A stretch of DNA of 44,068 nt, taken from Balamuthia mandrillaris. Taxonomy: Eukaryota; Discosea; Longamoebia; Balamuthiidae. This document shows, one piece after another, positions 10,524-21,549 of this stretch. The notes under the pieces were generated by a model that worked only from the letters and a program-made list of their open reading frames with translations, searched no databases and was not told the DNA's origin. Every line of letters starts with the position of its first letter. The first letter of the stretch is position 1. The position numbers and the translations under genes were made by a program. The stretch is taken from contig JAVKOQ010000360.1 in the NCBI GenBank assembly GCA_031835245.1, positions 7,501 through 51,568 on the forward strand, given 5' to 3'.

Positions 10524-11312
10524 TTATTTTACTTGTTTTATATTGATATGTAATATCTTTTTATAAAGTATTCATGTTAATTATTTTTAAAATAATTCTT
10601 ATTTGAATTATTTCTGTCAAAAAATATTTTGTATATGTTCAAAAAAAATAATTATAAATTATTTTTTTGGAATATTTTTATTAGACAATAATTATTTTTT
10701 AAAAAGGGGCACCTTTTTTAGTTTAGAACATGTTATCAGCTGATAGGTGAAAGGGTTATCTTTGATGTGATTACAAACCTCTTTTTACTAACATGCAATG
10801 CAAAGAAAAAGCACTAAGTTGAAATGGTCGTTAAACAAGTTACACAAGGGTGAAATAGTGAGAATAAAGTGAGTGTAAATAACAGAAATACGAAGAAAAA
10901 GGCTAAGGCGACCTAATATATCATTTGTCAAGGCTTTATGAGCATATACTCCTCCATACTTTGGTTGTTTGGGCTGAGCTTCATCCCAAGCAAGCACAAG
11001 AGTCCAAAAAGCTGACTTTGATACAACTCAGCAAAGAGCTATACAGATGTGCAAGTGAAGGTGAACTACCATTATCACAGTGGTGAATACGTGTATTTTT
11101 TTGAAAATCAAAGATTTTTGTCATGCTAATTTAGCAGAGAAATTTTATGTTTTTGATTGACAGAGCATGAAGGAAGGTCATAGGGGAAATCACTGCTGTT
11201 ATTTTGCTAGCTTTTCTTCTTTTATTTTGGTACTTTTTTCATTTTTTTTCTTTTTGTTAATTAGTGTTGTTTCATTCACACAATATACTTTCTTCATTTC
11301 TTTCTTCTTTTC
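10524..11312. other. AT-rich intergenic stretch
   Basis: No gene or known repeat is supportable. The first 200 bp are extremely AT-rich. A short motif near 10715-10735 (GGGGCACCTTTTTTAGTTTAGAACAT) is echoed at 12320-12345, hinting at a shared old element end. Confidence 0.45.
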
Positions 11313-11640
11313 TGTTGATAATCTTATGTCAGCTGTTATCAACCTTTTATGTCAACACCGAGCCATTTCAAAGATCTTTCTCCTGCCTTCCCTGGAACTT
11401 TTCCAAGCCTAGAACTTAAAAACAGAGAAACCAAGAAATCACTTCACAACCCCAAGCCTCTTTCCTTCCGTGGTTGCCTTCTCAACTATAAAATACTTTC
11501 CCCATAACAAGAACAAAACAGGAAGAAAAAGTGACAACAATGCACTCACAAACACACTTGTTTTCCTTCTTTTCATTAAATACATTTGGCTCTTGTCTTT
11601 TTCTTTGTTTTTGTTTTGGTTCTATACTCAGGTTTTAACA
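11313..11640 (+). repeat. solo LTR, family F
   Basis: It starts TGTTGATAATC and ends GGTTTTAACA, with the shared core GATCTTTCTCCTGCCTTCCC and TGGTTGCCTTCTCAACTATA seen also at 16339, 17432 and 25203. A TATA-like ACTATAAAATACT lies inside. No clean 4-bp target repeat is visible, so it may be old or may have been the 5' LTR of a lost element. Confidence 0.7.
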
Positions 11641-11641
11641 T

Positions 11642-11887
11642 ATGGCCTTTGCTTGTTTAGCACAAAAATGTCGATATCTTGCTTTTTCTACCAATTTTTT
11701 GGACAATGAAAAAGAAAGCATTATTCAACGTCTTAGTGCTTTAACAGTAAATCTATTAGAGGACCACATTATTCAACATGGATTGGCCTTTCAACAACAA
11801 TTTAAATCATCTTTTCTTCCTTTTTCTTCCCAATCCTCTACCATCAAGTCAGCTATATCCAAGCAAACTTATTTAGCATCACAATAA
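11642..11887 (+). CDS. 81-aa ORF of unknown nature
   Basis: An ATG-initiated ORF starts two bases after the family F LTR. It encodes a 81-residue, helix-prone protein without low complexity (FLDNEKESIIQRLSALTVNL). I do not recognise it. It may be the start of a lost gene or of element-internal sequence after a 5' LTR. No further exons were found, and the downstream sequence is AT-rich. Confidence 0.25.
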   Translation: MAFACLAQKCRYLAFSTNFLDNEKESIIQRLSALTVNLLEDHIIQHGLAFQQQFKSSFLPFSSQSSTIKSAISKQTYLASQ

Positions 11888-12035
11888 AAGAGAAAAATGA
11901 AAAAAAAGAATAACAAAAAAAGTGATAATAGTAATGATTAATATAAGTAAGATTATTCAATTATTCATCACTTTTATACAATAAATTTGGCTTTTTAAAG
12001 TATCTTTTGATAAACTTAATTGTTTTTTGTCAATT

Positions 12036-12271
12036 TGTTGGCAAAATCACCAACACTTATCTCAAGACTCCTCATGTTGGATCCGTCCCGGACCCTCAGC
12101 TCTTCTTTCTTTTATATCCCCCCATCCTTCCTTTCTCCTCTTTCCCTTTTCTCTTGGTGTACTTTGAAGCAACGTCGGAGATTCACTCTCGTTGTCCTTC
12201 CTCTATTCTCTTGAATACACTTCTTGTCTCGTCACCGACTCTTTTATTCCTAAGGTTGGATTCAACCAACA
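12036..12271 (+). repeat. solo LTR, family E, copy 1
   Basis: This 236-bp unit runs from TGTTGGCAAAATCACC to GATTCAACCAACA with a perfect 4-bp target duplication AATT on both sides. Copies of identical length and near-identical sequence are at 13158-13393 and 15509-15744, so this family moved recently. It carries TTTATATCC as a candidate TATA region. Confidence 0.88.
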
Positions 12272-12489
12272 AATTCTAAACTATTTCTTTGTTATTTTTA
12301 AAAATAATTTCTAAAAAGGGGTGAACTTTTTAGTTTAGAACATCTGATTCTTTTTTCATTCCTTCTCTTTCCTATCTAGTTTGTTTTGATTGTAATAAAA
12401 ATAAAAATTACATTGATAATTTTCTGATAATTATCAGCAATAATCAATCTGATGATATCAGCGGCTGAAAAGGAACTCATCATATTATT

Positions 12490-13922
12490 TTTCAAACATG
12501 TATTATAAAGTTTTTCAAATAAAACAGTGGATTCCAACAAGATATCTGCTGAAATCCAGTATAGATATCCTGCCAATAGAGCTGTTTAGTCCACTTGCCA
12601 CTTATGAATCTGGCTTCTGTTTTGTTTTGGTGATTATCAACATTGCCACTAGGTTCACCTTTCTCTGTCCCTTGGTTAACAGGACAGCAGCTGCTACCAC
12701 CAGTGCCTTTTACAGGGTTATATGTGATTTTGGCTTTCCCAAGATTATACAATCTGACAACAGCTCTGAGTTTGTCAATGAAACCATGGCTAATATCAAA
12801 GCTATTTCTGGCTTTGACCATAGATTTATTGCTGCCTACCACCTGCAAGCCAATGGTGCTGAGGCCCGTGTCAAGCATGCTAAGTCTGCCCTTATAAAGC
12901 TGGTCTCTTTTGATTGGAGCCACTGGTCCACCCTCCTTCCAGCTGCCCAATTTGCAATCAATCAAAGGCTGACTTCCGGCATAAATTGACACCTTTTGAG
13001 CTCTTTCTTGGACGCCCTGTTAACCTTCTGAGTAATTATTCCAACGTGGAATCTGATCCCATTCCAGAGGCTGGCTGCCTTGCACAGATTGCCAAGTTGT
13101 ATTCTGTTGTCTGGTTTACTGCTTTTAATGCTACCAACTGCTATAAACCAGATTGTGTGTTGGTTAAATCCAACCTTAGGAATAAAAGAGTCGGTGACGA
13201 GACAAGAAGTGTATTCAAGAGAATAGAGGAAGGACAACGAGAGTGAATCTCCGACATTGCTTCAAAGTACACCGAGAGAAAAGGGAAAGAGGAGAAAGGA
13301 AGGATGGGGGGATATAAAAGAAAGAAGAGCTGAGGGTCCGGGACGGATCCAACATGAGGAGTCTTGAGATAAGTGTTGGTGATTTTGCCAACATGTGTCT
13401 ATAACACATGACTCTTCTATTTCCTTGGTTGAATTCAAGCCAGGTAACACCATTATGCTTTGTCATTCTGCTGTCACCTCCAAGATGGATCTGAAGTATC
13501 TTAGCCCTTTTTCTATCAAACACAGAACCAAGAGTGGTGCCTATATACTAATGGATGTTACTAGCAACAAGTTGGAAGATTATATCCCTTCTTCTCTTTT
13601 CAAGCTAGTTCCCCCTTTTTCCTTTGGTTCCTTGATCCCTCTATCCTCTATTCCAGTTCTTCCTGATAAAACTGATATGGAATCTCAAGCCAACCCCAAT
13701 GGATCTGATGATGTTAATTCTGAGTTCAATGATGATGACTTTTCTAAGTTCTACAAAGTTAGCAAGGTGCTGGACCATCATGGACCCACCAATCACTGGG
13801 AATACAAGGTTAGATGGAAAGGTTATTCCCCCAAGTACAATCTCTGGATTTCAGTGAAGAACTTTTATGATCTTCAACATGTTAATGCCTATTGGAAAAA
13901 GCTTTGTTCAAAAAGGAGATAA
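12490..13922 (+). mobile_element. Ty3/gypsy chromovirus fossil G2 (integrase to chromodomain)
   Basis: Only the 3' part of the element remains. The integrase core (about 12560-13000) shows DFGFPKIIQSDN with the downstream E context. The chromodomain (about 13745-13900) reads KVSKVLDHHGPTN...YKVRWKGYSPKYNLWIS. It differs clearly from G1, so it is a separate family. A family E solo LTR (13158-13393) sits between integrase and chromodomain. A family D LTR starts at the end of the chromodomain ORF. Moderately old, with at least a few breaks. Confidence 0.85.
13158..13393 (-). repeat. solo LTR, family E, copy 2, in G2
   Basis: A 236-bp inverted copy of the family E LTR, bounded by TGTTGG and GCCAACA, with perfect 4-bp target duplication TGTG (13154-13157 and 13394-13397). 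Confidence 0.88.
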
Positions 13923-14636
13923 TGTTAGAAAACTTCAACATAATAGCTCTTCTTTCTGCTGAGCTCTCTTTCTGCCATCAACTTGAGGAAACCTCTCATC
14001 TTCCCTTTCTCCTTTCTTGATGTTTCCTTTTCTCTCTCTCTCTTCCATTTTTTGCTTTGTTCTTTTATGGATCTTTCTTCTAGTTTTGTTAAAAAGGGTG
14101 AATAACACAAACAAACATATTATTCAAAGGAAAACAAGGGAACGAAGGGTGTCAAAAGGGAAAGATGCAGTATGAACAAAACAAAAACTAACAAACTAAA
14201 AGAAAAAGAGAAAAAAGCAACAGAATGAAAGGAAGAGGCCTAGCAATGTGGCAGCAGGCACTTGGTCCACATCACAGATGTTGACAGGAAGAAAGGAAAG
14301 TGAAAGGGACAATGGAGCTGATATGTTGAGAGTAATTCTTAAGACCAACTATTGCGTAGTACCTATTTCAGTGGGATTTCACCACAGATTGCACAGTGAT
14401 TTTAACCCCTCAGGCACCCTTCCTGTACCCAGTTTGACAACAAAATGCGCACAATAGACTGCCATAATTCTCAACAATTTAGAATACTGTCTTTCCTTGT
14501 TTCTTCTTCTTTCTTCTCAGGACAACTTACAACTGACAACAAGGTACTTTACTTGTCCTCTTTACTTTTAGTAAATTAAGTTCAGGTCTCATACTTACTT
14601 TGTCTTCACTATCATTCCTGTTCTTATTTTATGATA
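13923..14636 (+). repeat. 3' LTR of G2, family D, split by a family C LTR
   Basis: It begins TGTTAGAAAACTTCAACATA right after the chromodomain ORF. It matches the inverse of 14995-15298 in two blocks (13923-14086 and about 14490-14636). The gap is filled by a family C LTR and about 140 bp of unassigned sequence (14345-14489). Confidence 0.72.
14087..14344 (-). repeat. LTR family C, nested in the family D LTR
   Basis: Inverse copy of the unit at 24694-24955, running on the plus strand from TGTTAAAAAGGGTGAATAA to GTTGAGAGTAATTCTTAAGA. Ends are diverged and no target duplication could be recognised. Confidence 0.68.
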
Positions 14637-14994
14637 GCTGTTGACTGCCTGAGTTCAATCCTGCAAAACACAATGCCATTTCCTTCCTTGAGCACTTTGA
14701 AACAATCCTCAATGTCCAGTATTATCCACCAGATCTTTGGTACCTTGCTTTGGAATCTTTGGAGATCCTGATCAGATGACACATACCAATGATGGTAACA
14801 AAAAGAAGAAGTAGCAACCTTACTGCAAGTTCCACAAGGCGTTTGGACATGATACATCTGATCTCAGGTGATGCACCTCCTCTTCTGGACCTTCCCCAGT
14901 GATGAAGTCCAAGGCTCACACCATGTGCTGTAATTATAACCTGAAAGGTCATTACTCCAATGAGTGCCCTCTCCCTAAGAAGAAACTGTCAGCT

Positions 14995-15298
14995 TGTTGT
15001 AAAATAAGAACAAGAATGATAGTGGAGACCAAGTAAATACAAGACCCGAACTTAATTTACTAAAAGTAAAGAGTATAAGTAAAGTATCTTGTTGTAAGTT
15101 GTAAGTTGTCCCCAGAGGAAGGAAGAAGAAACAGGGAGAGGCGGTATTTAAACTAGAAGAAAGACCCATAAAATGGAAAAGAGAGACAAAGAAAAGGAAA
15201 CATCAAGAAGAGAAGGGAAAGATGAGAGGTTTCCTTAGGTTGATGGCAGAAAGAGAACTTGATAAAAAGAAGAACTACTATGTTGGAGTTTTTCAACA
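14995..15298 (-). repeat. solo LTR, family D, in the gag of G3
   Basis: A 304-bp unit, on the plus strand from TGTTGTAAAATAAG to GAGTTTTTCAACA, with perfect 4-bp target duplication AGCT (14991-14994 and 15299-15302). It is the inverse of the split LTR at 13923-14636. Confidence 0.85.
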
Positions 15299-15508
15299 AG
15301 CTTCACTCAACTCTCTTGATGATTCAACTTCTGTTTTTCCTATGCAAACTTCTGGCAACTCTTTGTCTGTTCTTCATACTGATGATTCCTATGAGGAATA
15401 CAATCAAGCCATCAACAAACTCTAAGTAAATGCTCTTTTTCAGCTCAATGCCAGCAATAATGACTCCCTCTTTGACAAAATTCATGTGGCCTTGATTAAC
15501 AACCATTT

Positions 15509-15744
15509 TGTTGGCAAAATCACCAACACTTATCTCAAGACTCCCCATGTTGGATCCGTCCCGGACCCTCAGCTCTGCTTTCTTTTATATCCATCCATCC
15601 TTCCTTTCTCCTCTTTCCCTTTTCTCTCGGTGTACTTTGAAGCAATGTCAGAGATTCACTCTCGTTGTCCTTCCTCTATTCTCTTGAATACACTTCTTGT
15701 CTCGTCACCGACTCTTTTATTCCTTAGGTAGGATTCAACCAACA
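15509..15744 (+). repeat. solo LTR, family E, copy 3, in G3
   Basis: 236 bp, TGTTGGCAAAATCACC to ATTCAACCAACA, flanked by ATTT on both sides (15505-15508 and 15745-15748). It is placed just upstream of the protease region of G3. Confidence 0.88.
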
Positions 15745-16338
15745 ATTTGATATCCACTTTTCTTGATACTGGTGCTTCTCACTCATTTATCAACTTGGAG
15801 ACTGCTAAAAAGTTTTATGTCTGGTTTTATCCATTGAAATTATCCATAACACTTGGCACTAACAACTCAGTAGCAAAAGTTCATGGTATAGCCCTCTCTG
15901 TTTTGATTGCATATGGAAAGCTCTGTTTTTCATTACTTCCATATCTTCTCACTCTCTCAAAATAAGAAGTTATTTTGGGCCGAGATAGCTGAAGAAATTG
16001 GACCTCAAAATGAGTGGTATCCTCATTAATTTCCCTTCTGCTTCTCCTTCATCTTTTGACAATTCCAATATCATAACTCCTGAGCAATATCATAAGAAGT
16101 CTCTTCCCCTGCCAAAGCAGCAACATATTGTCAATACTATTCAAGACCTCTTGGATGTTAACCAACAGCTTCCAGTTGGACCTTCTTCTGACTGTTCCCA
16201 AAAAGGATGCTTCTGGTCAACTTACTGCTGTATATGTTTGTATTGACCCTCAGACTATTAATTCTGTTTTGGTGGATGATATCTACCCTATTCTCTCTGT
16301 CTTCAACATTGTGGAACATGTTGCTAGTTTCTTCATGG

Positions 16339-16606
16339 TGTTAGAACCTGAGTACAAAACCAAGATAGGAACAAAGAGAAAGATAGGAGCCAAACATATT
16401 TAATGAGAAGCAGAAAAACAAGTGTGTTTGTGAGTGTATTGTTGTTGCTTTTTCTTCCTTGCTCTGTTCTTGTTATGGGGAAAGTATTTATAGTTAAGAA
16501 GGCAACCAAGGAAGGAAAGAGGCTCAGGGTTGTAAAGTGACTTCTTAGTTTGTTCTCAAGTTCTAGGCTCAGGAAAGTTCCAGGGAAAGCAGGAAAAAGA
16601 TCTTCA
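16339..16606 (-). repeat. LTR family F, reverse, truncated, in G3
   Basis: It starts on the plus strand with TGTTAGAACCTGAG and matches the inverse of the family F LTR up to the GATCTTTCTCCTGC core. The outer part of the LTR start is missing. Confidence 0.72.
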
Positions 16607-17431
16607 GAAAGAACTTCTCTACAAGTTTCACTCTGAAACTCATGAAGGTGCCTTCCATATCTTTAATTGAATTTGGAATGAAGAATACTTCTGGCCTTCT
16701 CTCTGCTCTGATTGTCACTTTGTCACTTGCCCTTGTGATGCTTGCTAACACTTCAATGTGGCTAAACAAGCTTGTTATTGACCTCTTCAGCTCTCTTCCT
16801 TTGGATGAGCATGGCTTTTCCTATATGATGATATTAGTTAATATGGTTACATATTTCACCCTTCTGAGGCCTTTCTCTGACAAAAGTGCTCTTGTCATTG
16901 CTCAAGGTCTATATCATTTTATCTGTGATTTTGACCATTGTTTCATTTCTTCATATCATCTCTGAGCTAATGGTGCTGCTAAGAGTCACATCAAACTAGC
17001 CATCAAAGAATAAAACAACAAGATTGTTGACTCATTCAACAAAAAAGCTCCTCTTGTTTCCTTTGCTCCTAGTGACACTGTAATGCTTGTAAACTCTGGT
17101 GTTAACACTAAAACTGATCCCAAGTACCTTGGTCCTTTTTGAGTTATCAAATGTACTTATTATGGTGCTTACTGTTTAAAAGATCTCACTGGTCAACCTG
17201 TTCCTGATATGGTCTCACCTTCCCTCTTGAAGAAAGTTGATCCACTCAAGCCCCTCTTCTTCCCTTTTTCTTTGAACTCAGCTGATCCTGCTTTGAAACA
17301 CTATGAGGTCCTCTTCATCAATAATCATCATGGCTCTGCCTGCAACTGTGAGTATCTAGTCAGTTGAAAAGGCTACAGCCCTGGAGGTGACACCTGGGAA
17401 CCTCCAAGTCACTTTGATGAGGAAGAAGTGA

Positions 17432-17771
17432 TGTTGACAACTGCCAACATCACCAACTCTTTCCTTGTTCCTTTCTTCTTTCCTGTCGACAATATTACTA
17501 CAGATCTTTCTCCTGCCTTCCCTAGAACTTTCCCGAGCCTAGAACTTAAGAACAGAGAAACTAAGAAGGCACTTCACAACCCCGAGCCTCTTTTCTTCCT
17601 TGGTTGCCTTCTCAACTATAAATACTTTCCCCTTAACAAGAACAGAGCAAAGAAGAAAAAAGCGACAACAACACACTCACAAACACACTTGTTTTCTTTT
17701 TCTCATTAAATACATTTGGCTCCCATCTTTCTCTTTGTTCCTGTCTTGGTTCTATGCTCAGGTTCTTATAA
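17432..17771 (+). repeat. 3' LTR of G3, family F
   Basis: It begins TGTTGACAACTGCCAACATC directly after the chromodomain region of G3 and is preceded by the purine-rich GATGAGGAAGAAGTGA, a likely polypurine tract. It matches the family F copies at 11313 and 25203. Confidence 0.78.
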
Positions 17772-18022
17772 ACTTAGCCTTACTTAGTTATAATGCTAGA
17801 AACAGTTGAGGAGCTGTGTTTTTGCTTCCATAGAGGTTAATAGAACATCACCTTTCATTTGTTCTTGCTCAAGGAAGCAGTGAATGACATCAGCATATAT
17901 TGTGAAGTTGTCCTTCAAGTGATGAATATAGTTCTGATGACCTTAGTCAGCAGCAGTCACATAGTAGTTAAATGAGGTCAAAAAAATGTTTCATTCCTCA
18001 TTTGGCTTGCTATAGAAGGTCA
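17772..18022 (-). mobile_element. older gypsy gag/leader fragment, left part of the copia target
   Basis: Read on the minus strand, the sequence near 17920-18000 (CCTCATTTAACTACTATG) resembles 26935-26960 (CCTCATTTGACCACTATG) in the G1-type fragment. Together with 23430-23770, this shows that the copia element landed inside a minus-oriented copy of that fragment. No intact ORF remains. Confidence 0.5.
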
Positions 18023-18280
18023 TGTTAGAAGAGTTGAGGTGTGCAGTGGAAGGGAAACAAATAAGTGGAAGGAAAGATATGTATTGTCTGTCTGTTTGTT
18101 AGAATACAAACGATAAAGAAGCTCTTTAAATATAAGAGCGGGAGAAAGGAGAAATAAGATAGCGTCTTAGGTATCAGGAGGAAGGAAAGAAATGGCATCA
18201 AGGATGATGACATCGTGTAAATCGGGGAATTAGAAAATAGCGAAAGTGGGTAATAGGAGCATTGTAGAGAAATTTCAACA
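18023..18280 (-). repeat. copia 3' LTR
   Basis: 258 bp, on the plus strand from TGTTAGAAGAGTTGAGG to GAGAAATTTCAACA, equal in length to the partner at 23172-23429. TTTAAATATAAGAGC is a candidate TATA region. Confidence 0.93.
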
Positions 18281-18291
18281 CTCCCCCTCAA
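18281..18291 (-). other. copia polypurine tract
   Basis: On the minus strand TTGAGGGGGAG directly precedes the 3' LTR, the expected plus-strand primer position. Confidence 0.75.
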
Positions 18292-19750
18292 TGCGAACTG
18301 GATATACCTAGCGCCTGGATAGCTCGCTGATGCTTAGCCTTGGCAAGGTTCTTGGTAAGGATGTCCATGATGTTATCCCTCGTAGGAATGTACCTGAGAG
18401 CTATTTCCTTGGAGGCTACCTTTTCTCGAATGAAATGCCAACAGACGGAGATGTGCTTGGTCCTTGGATGATGAACAGGGTTCTTGGCCAAGTCGATGGA
18501 GCCTTTGTTATCCACATGGATGGTGGTAGCATCACGTTGTTCGTAGCCGAGGTCTTTGAGAAGATATTTGAGCCAAATCACTTTGCACATAGCTTGAGAG
18601 AGTGCCATGTATTCTGCTTCGATGGCTGAGAGAGCAACAGATGGTTGTTTCTTGCTGTTCCAGGAGACAGGAGCGCCACAGAGAAAGAATACGTAGCTGG
18701 TTCGAGAGCGTCAAGTGTTCTGATCACCTGCCCAGTCAGAGTCAGAGTAGCCAACGAGTTTCAGAGGATTGGGGATGTTTCCATCTATGTGAAGCCCATA
18801 GTTGTTGGTTCCGAGGAGATAGCGAAGGATGTGCTTCACTGACTTTCAATGTTGAGGAGTTGGCTCGGAGAGGAATTGAGAGACTTGGCTGACAGCAGCT
18901 GCAATGTCAGGACGAGTTCCAACCATGGCATACATAAGGCTGCCAACTGCACTACGATAGGGTATCCTGGTGTCCAGAGGGCTTTGGTTTGGTCGTTTCT
19001 TGAGAAGAACATTGCCAGGGTCCAAAGGAGTAGACTGTGAGAAAGATGATTCTTTGGAGAGGTTGAAGCGTTTGAGGATGTCATTCGTGTACTTGGTTTG
19101 AAGAAAGGTGGTTTTGCGATTCTTGCGGTTGTGTTTGATTTCAAGCCCAAGGATATATTTCGCTTCACCGAGGTCTTTCATGTCGAAACGTCGAGAGAGT
19201 TCGGACTTGATGTAGGCAAGAAGTTGCTTATTGGAGGTGGCGATAAGTAAGTCATCCAAGTAAAGGACGATGATACATTTTTCTCCCCCTTCGAACTTGA
19301 TGTAGATGCACTGATCTGCCGAGGATTGCACAAAACCGAGACTCTTGAGAAACTCGTCGATGACATGGTTCCATATTCTTGGAGCTTGCTTGAGGCCATA
19401 GAGATAGCATTGGAGGCGCCATACCCAGTCTGGATGCTCAGGATCGATGAAGCCTTCAGGTTGTTCCATGTAGATTTCTACATTGAGAATGCTGTAGAGA
19501 AAGGCAGTGTTGACATCCATCTGATGAACCTCCATGTCTTCAGAGGTGGCTATGTAGATGAGGATGCGAACCGAGACAAGCTTAGCGACTAAAGAGAAAG
19601 TCTCGAAGTAGTTGACACCAGCAACTTGAGTAAAGCCTTTGGCAACAAGACAGGACTTGTAGCAATCAATGGTACCGTTGGGGTTGACTTTGAGACGATG
19701 GACCCACTTGGATTTGATGATTCACTTCTGCTGCTTTTGGCCGGTGACTT
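18290..19750 (-). pseudogene. copia reverse transcriptase and RNase H region
   Basis: Reverse transcriptase motifs VHQMDVNTAFLYS (about 19500-19530), LYGLKQAPRIWN (about 19370-19400) and VLYLDDLLIA with the YLDD catalytic box (about 19245-19275), then LGLEIKHN. RNase H follows with HVDNKGSIDLAKNPVHHPRT and KHISVCWHFIRE (about 18420-18520), both typical of Ty1/copia. Part of the broken pol region. Confidence 0.88.
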
Positions 19751-21530
19751 TCTTCAGACGCAGAACAAGGATGTAGGTCTTGTTCTTGATGAGTGAGTTG
19801 ATCTTGCTATGCATAGCTGCATTCCAATTTGGATCTTTGAGTGCTTCTTCTGCGGAGGTTGGTAACTTCATGCTTGCAGGAGGGACAACCGAGAGGGGCG
19901 TGTAGAGGTCGGCTAACTGCTCCGATGGTTTCGAGTTGCACTGAGAGCGTCGAGGAGCTTGAGAGGATGGGATTCGGAGTTGTACATGTTTCCTGTTAAG
20001 TCTTGTGGTGATAGTTTTCTTCTGCTTTCCACGTGAGGTTGGAGAGGCTGGAGATGATCGTGATGATGATGATGAGGTTACTGCTCCCCCTGTGTTAGAG
20101 CGCCTCGAGCTAGTGGAAGAGGGAGGTGTTTTCGGGAGTGAGAGTGCCGAGAACGAGGAGGAGGAGGAAGGTCTTCTTGGAGATGAGGGTGCTGAGCCAG
20201 GCAAGAGCGGAGTAGTTGATAGAGATGCTCCCCCTGAAGGTGACATCGCCATCGAGGAGGTTGAAGGGCGAGAAGGGACTGCTTCCTTGTTGAAGGATGT
20301 CGATGCTGGTGTGTCATCATTTTCTTCTTCTTCTTCTGATTCAGGTGGCGAGGATTGGGCGAGCTGAGGTTCTGAGAATGAATCGTCTGGGGCACTTCCA
20401 GAGAAATCAGAGGAGAAGAGTTGTTGAGAGGGGCCACCACCGTCATCAATGAAATGATATGGTTCAAATGAGAGTGAGTTAGGTTCGTCTTCAGCGTCTG
20501 AATCAGACGGAAGGTGCTCACTTTGAGTGCTGGACAGAGAAATCAGAGCTTCTGATGAGGATGATCCAGCGTCATGGGAGGAGTCCGATATCAGTGGAGG
20601 AGGTCCTTCAAGATCCATGAGTTGAGCATTGTTGTGAGGAGCGGCCACTGCAGTAGTGGTAGGATCCGGAGGAGTTATGCTGTTTGGAGAGATAGCGTGA
20701 GGTACGGTTTGAGCAGGACTTGCAGAGGTCTTGGAGTCGCCTGGGACTTCATCGTCATCGTCATCGTTGTCACTATCATCATCATCCTCACCAGGGTAGA
20801 CAATAACGTAGGGACTTTCATCGATGGGGACAGGATTACTTTCCACAAAGGTAACATCCTTGCTGACAACAATTGATTTTGTAGCCTTATTGTAGAGATG
20901 GTAGGCTTTGGCTCCTGTTTCAGGACCGAGGTAGATCGTTTCTTTGGTGCAAGGGGCAAGCTTGTTTCGTTGGGACTTCGGAACATGCATGAAGGCAGAG
21001 CAACCGAATGTATGAAGATGAGCAAGGGAGGGTTTCTTTCCGGACCAAGCTTCTTCCGGCATGATGTTGCCATCAAGTGCTGAGGTGCCCACACGGTTCC
21101 TTATGTAGTTTGCCATGCGAACTGCTTCTGCCCAGAATTGGTCGCCCAGTTTAGCTTGCTGAAGCATGCAACGTGCTGCTTCCATGAGGACTCTATTCTT
21201 GTGCTTGGTGACGCTGTTTTGATGAGGAGCATTCGCTGCTGTCCTTTGCTGTTTGATACTGAGTGCGCTGAGATGTTCCTTGAACTTTTTGCTGAGATAT
21301 TCTCTGCCACCATTGCTTCAGAACTTGCATATGTCGAGGCCGGTCTGCTTGACCACACGAGCGCGGAAGTGTTCAAAGTGTTCAGGAACTTCATTTTTGC
21401 GTTTCATAAAGTATACCCAAGTTTTACAAGTAGCGTCATTGGTGAAGGTGACAAAGTAGCAAGTGCCACCATTCGAGGGACCCATAGGGCCACAAACATC
21501 AGAGTGGATGAGAGCTAGTCTTTCAGTTTC
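19750..21530 (-). pseudogene. copia integrase region
   Basis: The integrase core includes LIHSDVCGP (near 21490-21520) and FWAEAVRMANYIRNR (about 21090-21140). A long linker rich in Ser, Asp, Glu and Pro then separates it from reverse transcriptase (about 20000-20800), with KMSEQ-type spacer composition as in other copia proteins. Part of the broken pol region. Confidence 0.82.
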
Positions 21531-21549
21531 ACACGTTGAGGACTTCTTA

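Larger units (their letters stand above)
14637..17771 (+). mobile_element. Ty3/gypsy chromovirus fossil G3
   Basis: Parts in order: gag remnants (about 14650-14990) with a zinc-knuckle-like stretch (about 14915-14960), protease with DTGASHSF (about 15765), reverse transcriptase fingers region (about 16195-16335), integrase (about 16760-17000), and a chromodomain remnant (about 17300-17420) just before its 3' LTR (family F, 17432-17771). Three other LTRs interrupt it: family D (14995-15298), family E (15509-15744), family F in reverse (16339-about 16606). It is old, broken many times (ten or more), and lacks a recognisable 5' LTR. Confidence 0.8.

Noticed and set aside
20005-20367. Glu/Asp-rich plus-strand ORF of 120 codons
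   Set aside because: Antisense shadow of the Ser/Asp-rich linker of the copia polyprotein.
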